Below are positions 44,880-56,089 of a DNA stretch of 64,000 bases, one piece after another. A model generated the notes under the pieces. The model had not been told where the DNA came from. It saw only the letters and a list, made by a program, of their open reading frames with translations, and made no database searches. Location of the stretch: assembly GCA_018873245.2 (NCBI GenBank), contig JAEMBT020000007.1, positions 62,001-126,000 on the forward strand, in the 5' to 3' direction. Origin of the DNA: Archegozetes longisetosus (taxonomy: Eukaryota > Arthropoda > Arachnida > Sarcoptiformes > Trhypochthoniidae). Position numbers and translations under genes: made by a program. Position 1 is the stretch's first letter. Every line of letters begins with the position of its first letter.

Positions 44880-46610
44880 ATATCCTATATCTTACCCATT
44901 GTTCTGTAAAAAATTCATGAGTGGGGATAAAATGTAGGACTAACGTTCAACCTAAATAAATCAACTGCTGCTTTAGTAACCAGAAGAAACTTTAACAAAT
45001 CAGTCATTCTAATGAATGGAACAGAATGTAAAATTTTTAGGCGTTATAATAGACTCAAAGCTCAAATTTAATGAATATATTTATTACATATATAAGAAAT
45101 GTACAAAAAATAATAAGTCTTTCGAGTATAACAAGAAATACATAGGGACAAAGTTATGACCTTTTAAAACTTATAAATGAAGCAGCAAATAAGCTCACAG
45201 TACTTGTTCATCTGTTTGAGGAAAGAACCTAAATAAAATACAAATAACTAAACTGAGACGAATACAGAGACGAATACAGAGACTCATTGTGGTCAAAATC
45301 ACCAAATCTTACAAAGTGATATCATAGGAAACCGTGACTACAATAGCACGAATCATGCCAATTGATATCAAAACTAAAAAGATATACTAAAATACAACGA
45401 CATTAAACAAGAACGTAACGACTCAGTAGACGAACTTCCAAGTGGTTCGTTGGAGAAAAAAATCAAACAACATCAACTACCACACTCGTCAGACCAAACA
45501 ACAATTAAAGTACTAAATAGTGATAGTATTGTGGAAATCTTCGATTACCAAATATTTATATACGGATCCAAAAGTGATGTCAATGTTGACTCTGCTTTTG
45601 TTGCATATAAGAACAATGAAGAAGTGACTAATGACATTTTCAGAATCTGTTCTTTATGCTCGGCCTTTCAGGCTGAACTCATCGCCATAATAAAAGCAAT
45701 ACATTGGTTAAAAACAAAAATAATGAAATACTAGTTATCAAACGACATAAATATAATAATATTTACAGATTCTTTCAGTTCGATCTAAGCATTAAAACAA
45801 ACAAAAAGTTCGCTAGTATTCGAAATCAAAAATATTATTAAAAGTATAAATAAAACTGCACAAAATTTTCCTTCAAATGGATCAAAGGCCATTCAAGAGT
45901 CTTTGGCAATGAGAGTTGATGAATTGGCTAAAAAAGCATCGGAACTAGATATGTGATTCGATTTATAACCTATTTACACATTCTTTGGCAAAAAGATATT
46001 GTCGAATCTGCTCACTGAATGAATGGAACTTCAGTAAAATCAAACTAATAAAAGAATGGTTACTAAACATTTTTTTCTGGTTGAGGGGGAGTAAGTCGGC
46101 ATAAAAATCAGGAGGGGGCTCAAATCGATAGTACTCGCCGAGAAAAAGCAAAATCTGAAATTTTTTTAAGCCACGCTCACCCGTTCAAGAGATACGCCTA
46201 CTTTTCTACAATTAACTTATCGTTGAATTCTGAGTGGGCAGAGCCATGTAAAAATCATGTGGTGAGCCTAATTGATAGTAGCCTACGAGACGAATCGAAA
46301 TATATAAATACATATGAGCCACGCCTACCCGTTCAAGAGATGCGCCCATTTCAAATAAAATTTACACTATGCCTATTCATGGGTGGGTGGGGCATCGTAG
46401 AAATCCTTTGATGGGTCTTGTTGATAGCATTCTACGAGACAAGCTGAAACATATACAAGATGCACCCATCCGTTCATAAAATACGTCCGTTTGAATTCCA
46501 AGATGACCTCTTATGGCCCTCTTTATCAAAAGATTTAATCAACAACAAAAATAGATATATTGAATTCGTAACATTCTTAAAAATATATAGAAACAACTAT
46601 GTATAATCTC
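44880..46610 (+). pseudogene. LINE remnant: reverse transcriptase end and RNase H domain
   Basis: Around 44940-45120 the translation reads as the end of a LINE reverse transcriptase (KFLGVIIDSKLKFNE). The 45450-45734 ORF and following sequence encode an RNase H domain: FIYGSKSDVNVDSAFVAY, FQAELIAIIKAIHWL, IIIFTDSFSS and a RVDELAKKAS end. The C-terminal tail (LWPSLSKDLINN) reappears at about 46515-46600 after a tandem repeat insertion. Many stops and frameshifts, so dead. An RNase H domain after RT points to the I/Jockey-type groups (I, Loa, Outcast). Confidence 0.75.
46085..46495. repeat. Tandem repeat, about three units of 147 bp
   Basis: Units start near 46085, 46233 and 46381. Each has GTGGG/GGGGGA, GATAGTA-CTACGAGA, GCCACGC-CACCCGTTCAAGAGAT and CGCC motifs. 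Units are quite diverged. They interrupt the LINE remnant near its 3' end. Confidence 0.7.
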
Positions 46611-47544
46611 ACTGTAAATACTTCAAATATTTATTATCAGCTACTACCAATTGTTATTTTTGTACCATAAAGCTCTTAAAATATTGTACTTAAGCCATTG
46701 TAATACTTTATGTGCTTTGAATTCTATATTTTAAATTTTTCATCTAATATAAAGAAGTTGTTACCTTACACTCAGTAAATAATGAATTCAATGTTTGCTT
46801 GTTTTGTGAATAGATTTTTCATCTGACTTCTTTATGTATATTTTCGTCATCTCAATTTTCTTTGAGAAGTCTGCGCTTTTTTATTTTCGGTCACAAGCCG
46901 ACCGTTTGTTTGTAACCAGTTCGGAGAATTTTTGTATCTTTAACTTAAAGATATCAAATATATGACACCCGAACGGTATTGATGTTTGCTTTATTCAAGT
47001 AATTCGTCGAACGTTTTCACTCGCCATTTTCTCTTTATTTATTTACTGAACAACAAATAATAAGTCGCCAAGCTTCAAACATTTAAGCTCAATAAACCAG
47101 CATTTATCACATTATTGTATTTTATTTTTAAAAAACTCGTTTTATGTTGAGGAGACCTGAGTTATATTTTAATTTCATTTTATTTAATAACATTTTAATT
47201 ATTTCACGTCATTTATGTAGGGCTTAGATCTTACAACTTCCGCGCCCAATATCCGTTTTCAAAAAAGCACACATTAGTCACTTTTGTAAGAAACATTTCC
47301 CTTCTTCACAATCTTTAAAAATAAGCGCCATTTTGACCAAAAGTTAATCATTTTTCATGTATAAATATTATAAATAAAATTTGAAGCTTGTTCTAAAATT
47401 GCATGCTTTTGTGATCTACGGGGTCAATCCACACCTCTAAAGAGTCAGTCATCACAATGTTTTAGATAAAACGTTGATCTAACATTTGTCACTCTATACT
47501 AAATACAACGCATTTTAAAACAACAATCTCATTAGAAGTGTAGT
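46611..47544. other. Intergenic, nothing recognised
   Basis: LINE 3' tail followed by AT-rich DNA without ORF or clear repeats. Confidence 0.4.
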
Positions 47545-47549
47545 ATCCA

Positions 47550-47980
47550 GGGTGACCAGATCGAGTCGGTGCAATGAGGGAAAAAATTTTCAAAAAGGTC
47601 CCCTCTTCGATTTAAAAAATGTTTCGACACTATAAAACATGAGTTTATTAATAAATTTAATTTCATAAAATTACTAATTTGTATACTTTTAATAGATTTA
47701 GCAGCATTTAGTAATTTTGTGTTTTATTTTATATAATCATAAAATTATGAGCAAATCAATCATAATTAAATCCTATGCATATTCCTGATTTTATTATATC
47801 ATCTTATATTCCTGAAGTTTCTGAATGAAGACCAATAGAGTTCTCAATAAGATTAATGAAACTGTTCTTAAGCTAGGCATATAATTTATGTGTGATGAAA
47901 TAATTAGTTCCTAGAACTGTCCCAAAGCACTTTTCTCATTTGGACAGATATTATGATTATTCGTTAGAAGATTAAAATAT
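47550..47980. repeat. One-ended hAT-type MITE fragment
   Basis: CAGGGTGACCAGA at about 47550 has the TAGGGTGACCA-type end of the MITEs above, and GAGGGA...GGTCCC motifs follow. No matching right end was found, so it is probably a truncated copy. Confidence 0.4.
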
Positions 47981-48812
47981 ATCGTCACCTGAGTACTATA
48001 AGGTTCTAAATCAATTTGACAAAATGTGTTATTAACGAATTCATACACCTTGTCATGGCCTAGTACTGGTATTTATTCAAATTTATAAATTTATGTCAGG
48101 TTCAGTCGTAATCGCCGAATTAGTCGAACTGCTTATTCAAAATGTTTGTAAAGCAGGCGTTTTCACAATCTTTCGGGTTATTAAAACTAAATCTCATAGA
48201 AGTCCGACGAAGAGAATCATATTCTGCTGATATTCATTTTTCAAAATTGATTTAGTACTTTTATTTCTTCTATATGGATAAATTCGATTCTTTAATAAAC
48301 TTCTGTTAAATGCGTCATTTCTTTATAAAAACTCATTTTTCAGTCATCCGAATAATTTCTTAATGAAATATCTGAAGATTTGAGACATAGTAATCGTTAA
48401 GTAGAATTTCGACTTGAAAAAATTTTTTAATCGAATTATGTCGAAACATTCTTAAAATGCTCGAAATTGATTTCCTACTTCCCTTTTAAAATTTCTTAGA
48501 TAAAAATTTGTTTCGATTTAGTTATTTATCGATTATCGACCATTTAGAACCTAATAGCACTCAGTTTTGGATTTGACTTCAGTTCAATAAGGTTCTAAAT
48601 GCAAAAATCAGTTCTGAGTTAATCATGATAGATATAGAGTAGTACCCAAACGAACAGTGGAATATTCGCACCACACACACATTGCTTGGTAACATATTTT
48701 AGAAAATTATTCTTCAACTCATTGTTGGTGTATAACAACATCAAACTTCAAAGTGTATTTTCTCGTTAATATGCTTTTTGCATTTAAAACTCTATAGTAT
48801 TAAGGCGACGAT
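47981..48812. mobile_element. 832-bp MITE, copy 2 (ATCGTCGCC family)
   Basis: Same as 31511-32354 over its whole length, same orientation, with small indels. Ends ATCGTCACCTGAGTACTATA and TAAGGCGACGAT. Confidence 0.85.
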
Positions 48813-49745
48813 ACGTAGAATGTAGGACAAATGCGTCCCACAACGAGGGCTCGCATGTTGCGGGACAAAGCCACTCAAAGGGACTGTGCCGCACAATGCT
48901 GGACGTCTGGTAGTAGAAGATATCTGGTTTGTCAATCCGGAACTTCCGGTTTAGACCACGCCCACTTCCGGTTTCGCACTGTTGTTAGGATAATGTAAAT
49001 CCTAACCTAACCCAACCTAAGTAGTACTAAATTAAATTTTCTAAATAAATTTTTTATTTAATCAACCTAAACCTAAGTGTACTAACTTAACCTAACCTAA
49101 TCCAACATAACATAACCTAACCAGATTATATTTATTTTATAATTAAAATTTATGAATTAATTTTACTAATTATTATGAATTAATTATTCTAATTAATCTT
49201 TTATATCAACCTAACCTAAATTTACTATATTTAAATTTGTAGATTAGGATGCAATTGTATCTAATATTAAAGTTTTAGTGATTAGAATTTTAAATTAAAG
49301 TTTTATGTATTTAACCCAACCTAAAATTTTAAAATTAAAGTTTGTAAACTAAAATTTTTATAATTAAATCAAATGTGATAGACTACATAGAAATGTTAAA
49401 CTATGTTATATATCCTGAATATGTGACGTCATTGCCTAAAATCAGCTGTTCGACTACGTAGTTCTGTTTGTTCTATTTCCTGTGACGTAGTACTCTCAAC
49501 AATACGTCACTTCTTATAACCAGCTGATTAACGGCTTCATATATATGAAATTGTATTTCCTGTAGTACTGTACTCATAATTAGCTATATCTAGATGACAT
49601 TTTAAACATTAAAACTAAATCGTTAAGTTAAAGTATAAATAATAATTAAAATTAAGAATTTATTTAATAATTTGAATTTAATTTTATTATTCAGTAATTA
49701 AAATAGAATTTTCATACAAGTTTTATTTGTGAATTAATTTTTAAT
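48813..49745. repeat. AT-rich region with degenerate TTAGG-type repeats
   Basis: Clusters of CCTAACCTAA, mixed with CCCAACCTAA and CATAACATAACC variants, occur at about 48995-49020, 49085-49130, 49205-49220 and 49310-49325. The arthropod telomere repeat is TTAGG (complement CCTAA), so these look like decayed interstitial telomere-like tracts. Before them, 48840-48990 has GC-rich CCGGAACTTCCGG palindromic motifs. Confidence 0.55.
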
Positions 49746-50150
49746 CTAATTAGGTTTATTAAAATTGCATTTAGAGAATATTTTATCATTCATAAAATTG
49801 ATATTTTTAATTTCATTATGAGTCAAGGGTAATGTTGATACTTTGCCATCAAATTTTCGGAGAGTCAAGTCGTAAACAAAGTTCTTGTCGTTTTTCTTGA
49901 AGTTGAGTATTCTCTTATCTCCTTCTATTGAACATTCATTCAATTTCATCATGTTATCAATAAGCTGATTTAGTTCCTCTGGAGTAATACAAACACCAAA
50001 TTTAGTAGGCACATAAGTATCATCTTCTCCCTTGTAATGATATCTGATGTCGATCCAATAACTGTCCTTCTTTCCAGCTTCAATTAAAAGTAGAACTAAC
50101 TTTTTTGGTGAATGATCGAAATTGATTAATATCTTTAGAGAAAAGTTCAT
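49746..50150 (-). CDS. PC4-like (Sub1/p15) protein, 134 aa
   Basis: A 134-aa ORF that looks whole. Residues about 30-67 (YWIDIRYHYKGEDD then VPTKFGVCITPEELNQLIDN) match the core of transcriptional coactivator PC4: the beta-strand with IDIR, a basic turn before GI(C)I(S/T), then the helix with PEE(W/L)..L. PC4 binds single-stranded DNA and melts promoters with RNA polymerase II factors. The C-terminal half is unlike cellular PC4 and may be a diverged second strand-helix unit. It is transcribed away from a second PC4-like gene at 50488. Intronless, as expected of viral genes, but a host origin cannot be excluded. Confidence 0.6.
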   Translation of the reverse strand: MNFSLKILINFDHSPKKLVLLLIEAGKKDSYWIDIRYHYKGEDDTYVPTKFGVCITPEELNQLIDNMMKLNECSIEGDKRILNFKKNDKNFVYDLTLRKFDGKVSTLPLTHNEIKNINFMNDKIFSKCNFNKPN

Positions 50151-50487
50151 TGAACGCCATTTATCAAAAGACCCGTTATTAAGATTTATTAAATAACGAA
50201 ATATATTAATTTCTTAACTATAACGGGATGAAAAAATAATGAAGTGAGAACTATTCCTTTTATATACACTAATTAATTACTCAAGCCACGCCTCTCAAAA
50301 TTGATTACATCACTTTTAATGAATTTAACTGGTTGAACGCGCTTCGTGGTTTTAGTGCAATCATTGATAATAAAAATATCACTGTCTGAACTAAGTGATG
50401 AAACTATTGTTGAAACTTTAATGTATAAGAGACTGATCAGTGTTTCAAAAGTATAGAGTGATATAAAATTGGTTTCTTATTTTTAAA

Positions 50488-51112
50488 AATGGATCGCTAC
50501 TGCAAAAAAGAAATTGGAAAATGGGAAACTATTTCATCTTATACACTTCAATCAAGATCAATGAAAGGAGAATATCCAAAATTCAAGAAAAGACTTCGTG
50601 TCAGCAAAAGAATTGTAAATTCCAAGTAGAAAATCTTCATTGATATCCGAGATTTTAAAGGCGAAAGATCATTACGAAGAGGTATTTGTCTTAGTTTGGA
50701 AGAATTTAGGTGGTTTATGGCCGTAATCAGAGTAAAAAATCGTAAAGTTTCGTTCATAAAACATAATCGCGAGGTATACATCGATACTTATAACTGGTCC
50801 GGAAAGGATTACATCATCAACATTATAACGCCATCTAAATCAACAGTTTAAAGACTTAACAGAAATGAGCTTTATTTGCTCGCGAATAATTATAAATTCA
50901 TTAAGAAAGATATAAGAGATATGCAACTGTTGGTTAATAAACCACGTACAATACTTGGTGAAGATCACGAAAATTTGGACAATAAAACAAGTAGTATTTC
51001 TGACAACGATGACATGGAAATTCAATACGATGAAATTCCAGTGCAAGATTCAAATGAGGATTTCAATCACGAATTTGGTGATGAAATATGTGGTGACATT
51101 GATTTGAGTTAA
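50488..51112 (+). pseudogene. Second PC4-like gene with an acidic tail, broken
   Basis: The region opens MDRYCKKEIGKWETIS and then reads KIFIDIRDFKGERSLRRGICLSLEEF (quoted in parts), the PC4 core pattern (IDIR, basic turn, GI.LS.EE..W/F). The C-terminal part (50876-51112) is strongly acidic (DNDDMEIQYDEI ... DICGDIDLS), which in cellular PC4 corresponds to a regulatory acidic region at the other end. The gene is broken a small number of times. It is divergent from the PC4-like gene at 49746-50150 and directly upstream of the TBP-like gene. Confidence 0.5.
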
Positions 51113-51193
51113 TATTATATTATATATATTATAGTATTATATCAGTGTACTAATTTCAAAATACTTGTATTTGATTGAATTTCTGCTAATAAA

Positions 51194-51742
51194 ATGGTTG
51201 ATATTACAAATATTACCTATTGTGCTGATTTAAACTGTGAATTAGATTTAAAATTTATTGTTAATAACTCACTGGATATTGAGTATAATCCAGAAAAAAT
51301 GAACGCTTTAATAATGCGTATTAGAAGACCTAAAAGTACTTGTTTAGTATTCAAAAATGGCAAGCTTGTATTAACTGGATGTAGAAGCATATTTCAGGCT
51401 TCAAGGGCTATAAGAATATTTGCGCGTAAAATTCAGAAAATTGGATATAAAGTGAGGTTGAATAATAGAAGAGTTGCGAATATGGTGGGCAGTGTTAAGT
51501 TCAATGGATATGAAATAAATTTGGAAAAACTGTTCGGCTTAATGGGATGTCCAGCTTCATTCGAACCAGAATTATTTCCAGGATTAATTTATCGGTCAAG
51601 TGTCTGTAAAATAACTATATTTCGTTCTTCAATAATAAATATAACAGGAGGCAAATGCAAAGAAGATCTCAATAATGCTTTTGATGATGTATGCAGATAT
51701 TTATTCGAAGATGGCGTCTTAAAGGCTAAAAATATCAAATAA
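51194..51742 (+). CDS. TATA-binding-protein homologue, 182 aa
   Basis: A whole 182-aa ORF of the size of the TBP core. It aligns along its length: repeat 1 reads ITNITYCADLNCELDLKFI, EYNPEKMNALIMRIRRPKST, LVFKNGKLVLTGCRS and RKIQKIGYKV; repeat 2 reads VANMVGSVKFNGYEINLEKL, FEPELFPGLIYR, ITIFRSSIINITGGK and LNNAFDDVCRYL. Intercalating Phe residues of TBP are kept at FKNGK, IFRSS and NAFDD; the IGF position is Tyr. It lacks the long N-terminal tail and introns of host TBP. The second repeat is more diverged. It would bind TATA-like promoters; the close PC4-like neighbours and the nearby viral-type polymerase suggest a virus-like element encoding its own transcription factors. It could instead be a retroposed host TBP. 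Confidence 0.82.
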   Translation: MVDITNITYCADLNCELDLKFIVNNSLDIEYNPEKMNALIMRIRRPKSTCLVFKNGKLVLTGCRSIFQASRAIRIFARKIQKIGYKVRLNNRRVANMVGSVKFNGYEINLEKLFGLMGCPASFEPELFPGLIYRSSVCKITIFRSSIINITGGKCKEDLNNAFDDVCRYLFEDGVLKAKNIK

Positions 51743-52605
51743 AATTTCAGATACAATATTATCATTTTTATTATGATATAACCCAATTGATGTAATATTT
51801 CGATATTTATTTTATGTAAAAATTTTGCAATTAAATTACATCCTGAAAATTTACATAAATTGTAATTTTTATTTTCTTTGCATTTAAGTGATTTATTCAT
51901 AATTTGAATGAATATGCGAATTAAAATAAATACGTATACAGTCTGAGAGTTTACTTAGTTATTCATGTATATTATTCTGTGACACAGTCACGTTACTTTT
52001 ATGCAGATTTATGCTAAAACTTACTTTCAAAAGATAAAATCTTCGATATAATTTGTTTATATTTCGTGAAACTACAGTAAATTTTGATTCACATCAGGGT
52101 TCAAAGGATTAAAGTGTTTAAACTTCAATGGCTTGTTCATATCTAGCTTCAGAAGATTAAGACGTCTAAATTTAATAGCTTTTTGTTTGTATCAGAATCC
52201 AAAAGATTAAGATACCTAAAGTATTATTTTCTTAATCCTCTGATACTCAATAGATATTTTACTGTTAATAGGTCCGAAGCTCTTAAATTTTAATCCTTTT
52301 ACTAGATGATTTCTAATATAAAATAAATGCAGGTGTCCAAAATATAACCAATATGAGCATCGAATCTTTAGAAACGATCTAAACGTGGACTCTTCACTTC
52401 CAAAATCTGTATAAAAGCTTTGATTTAGAGCAGATAATTTATCATTTCGCAATTGTTTTCACACTTTGCAGAAGCCTTAAATTTGTGATTTCTTATATCA
52501 ACAGTATTTCGATTACTGTTTTCTAAGTGTACTCTTATTCAAGTGCTTTGAGTAATATTCGTGTGATACATTTAGGCTTTATTAATTCAATTATTTTGAA
52601 CAAAA
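51743..52605. other. Spacer between TBP-like and polymerase genes
   Basis: AT-rich. Degenerate direct repeats of 'agattaaga.g.ctaaa' occur near 52100-52220. No ORF on either strand is supported. Confidence 0.45.
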
Positions 52606-54340
52606 ATGTCCGGTAAATTGAACAAACCTTCAAACACCTTCCATAGTAGTGATAGTGAAAGTAAGTCATTCATTTTTTTAATAATAATTATGAAAAAATT
52701 TTTAGATGAGAGTTCAATACCGCAAGTCAGTCGCAAACGCAAGGCTGGCGTCTCATTACTGGCTACTGCTCCAAAAAAGCAAAAAATTGGAAGAAATGAT
52801 ACAACTCGCTTAACTACGACAATAGAAAAATTTTACGATGAGGCAGGTCCGAGCCGAAGAGAATCTGTAATAAAATACGTTCCGAAGAAAGATATCGAAG
52901 TTATTGACATTTCTGACGATGAAGAGCCAGCAACTCCTGAAGATGCAAACATTTCTGGTGAAGAACTATCCACCGCCAATAATGAAAGAAATCAATTCGT
53001 TAACTGGACACTTGTTGAAGAATCGGACCCAATCGAAGTTGAGAAATTTAGGAGTATTGAGAAACGTGCGTATTTTTAAGTCACACACAATATCCACAAA
53101 TCTTCAAATCTTCTGCGATATCAAAGGGAAATAGACGATTCTTATGAGGCAGCCATCAGGCACCTAATAGATCAACATCAGGATTTTGACTATTTTAGCG
53201 CCAAGATTGAAAATGAATCCATGAGTACTTCTATTTATCTTCGTCCTGAAAAGATTGAAGACTTCGATAAAACACGATTTTTAAATAAAGTTTTTATGGT
53301 TAGTCAATCGAATAAAGATTTCCTATTGAATGGTATCCTGGATGCTAAAGTTATGATCACTCAGCGAATGGTTGGTTCTGGAAGGACAACGAAAGCTCCG
53401 AAAACATATGAACAGGAGAAAATCAATAAAAAGTCAACTGTTGTGATCAAAAACAACGGTAATTAAATAATTATAGATCAATCTTCAAATTTTAATATAA
53501 TTGTTCCTTTATAATTTAAGATAATAGTTGTGGATATCGTGCTTTGTTCTTGGGGGTAAAATATCATGAGCTTAATATAAAGGATAATAGCCGTCACCCT
53601 CAATGGAGAGTTTTAATACAATCACCAAGACAGCAGGAATCGGGGGCGAGACAATTATGTTATGATATTCGGAACTATGTAATGGCGAGAAAGCAACTGA
53701 TTCAAGAAAACGAGAATCTAAACGGCGACGAAAGTCAAGCGGCAACATACCAAAGAAATATTACTGAAAGAGTGCACCGAATTCTCATCGCTGATGGAAC
53801 TATTCAACCGACAGACGAGGAACGGGAAAGAAGTTTATTAGACGTTGAATTCGGCTTCAATACACAGATGGATATTGAAATCGTTCAGCTAATTCAAATG
53901 TATTTTGGTAAACGATTTCAAATCATCTTTATAAACTTTAAAACTGAAGATCAGCTTTTCGTTGGACCGGAATCACCAAAACAGATTTATTTGCTCTTCA
54001 GTCCTGGTGGTAGTGGTCATTGGGATCTCATCAAAGAAATGACATCATATCGTAACACCGCCTATTACTGCATTTAATGCAATAAAGGTTATAAGTTACC
54101 GCAATTTCATCAGTGTAAGGATGGTTGCAAACTTTGCCGTTATCATACACTTTGCATTGTCGACGCAACTGCACAGCATTGTGATGAATGCAACAAAACG
54201 TTCGCCAACTTTGGTTACTACAATCGACATTTAGAAAACAAAATTTGTAAATACGTAAAAATTTGTCAACTTTGTGAGGCGTCTTACACCAAGAGTTCTA
54301 AAGAGTATGTATGCGGTGAACTTAAGTGTAAAAAGGGTTA
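52606..54340 (+). pseudogene. Polinton/adintovirus-type DNA polymerase B, N-terminal region fossil
   Basis: The opening part is a low-complexity, basic/acidic region with a SUMO-interaction-like EVIDISDDEE. Next comes a module (about 53220-53465) with KVFMVSQSNKDFLLNGILDAKV and GSGRTTKAPKTYEQEK, matching the N-terminal domain of type-B polymerases in Polinton/adintovirus-like genes (DNA_pol_B_2 family). Then follow FFGKRFQIIFIN, IYLLFSPGGSGHWDLIKEM and a cysteine-rich zinc region (YYCIxCNKGYKL, CKDGCKLCRYH, CDECNKTF, CQLCEAS). The exonuclease and polymerase domains are not present after 54340. The region is broken about three times and is a different polymerase lineage from 11246-17613. Confidence 0.72.
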
Positions 54341-54788
54341 GAGGGGAGGGATTCAGGAAGTCCAAATTTTTAAAATAAGATATTGTACACATATATATTG
54401 TTAATCAGCATAACTTAAGGAGTAAAAAAGTCGCTGGCCACGCCCCTCTAGGACCGACTTGAAACCACGCCCACCAAAAAATTTTAGCCACGCCCACAGA
54501 AAATTATTTCATTTGAATCCTTATGACACACAGATTCAACATGTATAACACTTATGTTGAAATTCATTTAGGGGACGGAGCTATAATTGCTTAAAGTTTA
54601 ATTTTGCAACTTTTTAAAAATTAATATCTCAAGAATGGGAAGGGTAGATACGGTGGAGGTTTTACTGAGATCTTCTAAATATCATTAACTATAACATACT
54701 ATAAAATCAAGGTCATACAAGATCAACGACATTTTTTAGTTAACATAACATCACAGCTGACTATAGCAAACGTGGACGGATATGTTCC
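54341..54788. other. Spacer with GCCACGCCC motifs
   Basis: Three GCCACGCCC-type motifs within 54430-54500; similar CCACGCCCAC motifs occur inside other repeats (58346, 48955). No gene. Confidence 0.4.
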
Positions 54789-55823
54789 CGATGTGGTAGA
54801 CGCATAAATTATACCTCGTTGGACTCGTCTCGACCATACGAGTCGATTGAGACCATACTCGAGGTTATCCGAGGTCAACACGAAAGTTCGAGTTTATTCG
54901 ATCGAATTTCAATTCGAGCTTTATTTAACAAATAGAACATAGAAAACTGAAGCTAAATTAAACATATGTGATCTTAAGGTCACTTTCATGGTCACTTCCA
55001 GACCATTTTCATCTAATTTCTTCAACGTGATTATGTTCCCAATGTAGAAACATAAATTATGCATCGTTGGAATCTTCCTGACCATAGTATTCGAATGAGC
55101 TCGTACTCGACATCTTTCAAATTCATTTAACGTCATTTGATTTTTCGACTTTGAAAGCCGAGATTCTAATTGGGCTTTAGACAAATCAAATCCGTGCTCC
55201 TTCACAAAACTATCATAACGTTAAAATAATCATGTGATACACTGATTAGAAACAATCTTCGATTCTGAGCGTTTTTATGATCTTATTGACCATAACATTA
55301 AATAAATTTAAAATTGTAACTGTTAAAATAAGGTTAAAAAAGATCTCAAGCATCGTCTCCCAGTTATTATATATCTGAAGTTATTCCAAGCGATTAATTA
55401 TATATATTTTAAAATCGAAATACACCCCGTATTAGAATCAACCCAAAACTCGGCTTTCAAAGTCGAAAAAATCAAATGACGTTAAATGAATTTGAAAGAT
55501 GTCGAGTACGAGCTCATTCGAATACTATGGTCAGGAAGATTCCAACGATGCATAATTTATGTTTCTACATTGGGAACATAATCACGTTGAAGAAATTAGA
55601 TGAAAATGGTCTGGAAGTGACCATGAAAGTGACCTTAAGATCACATATGTTTAATTTAGCTTCAGTTTTCTATGTTCTATTTGTTAAATAAAGCTCGAAT
55701 TGAAATTCGATCGAATAAACTCGAACTTTCGTGTTGACCTCGGATAACCTCGAGTATGGTCTCAATCGACTCGTATGGTCGAGACGAGTCCAACGAGGTA
55801 TAATTTATACGTCTACCACATCG
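54789..55823. repeat. Inverted repeat with 375-bp nearly identical arms
   Basis: Arms 54789-55162 and 55449-55823 are reverse complements with only occasional mismatches (one seen near each outer end), separated by 286 bp. The same small ORF therefore appears on both strands (54921-55205 minus and 55476-55691 plus) and is an effect of the duplication. It contains GGACTCGTCTC near 54821 and its complement near 55785. Confidence 0.93.
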
Positions 55824-56089
55824 AGTACTACTAGGATCTATTATCAAAAGTAGGTGCCCGCAAAGGGTACCCATTACCAAACTATTTCTTGAATTTTTAA
55901 AAAATTAATTTTTTTACGTAATTTATGGACAGAATATAAGCATGTAATATATCATTCGACTCCTCACATCGAGTACTATTAGGATTGGTTATCAAAAGTA
56001 TGTGTCCGGAAAAAGCACTCATTACCCTATTTTCATTTATATCATTTGAAAACAAGTTGACAATTAATGGCTGGATTAATTAATGAATT
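55824..56089. repeat. Dispersed repeat, second copy
   Basis: About 55915-56030 matches 23990-24110 (CATCGAGTACTATTAGGATT region). A partial third copy runs through 55820-55870 across the end of the inverted repeat. Confidence 0.6.

Noticed and set aside
48840-48990. Right end of the MITE starting at 47550
   Set aside because: The GGACGTCTGG sequence does not pair convincingly with CAGGGTGACCAGA and no 8-bp duplication was found.
54921-55691. Two genes encoding the same peptide on opposite strands
   Set aside because: They are the same sequence in the two arms of an inverted repeat; no family resemblance or independent coding evidence.
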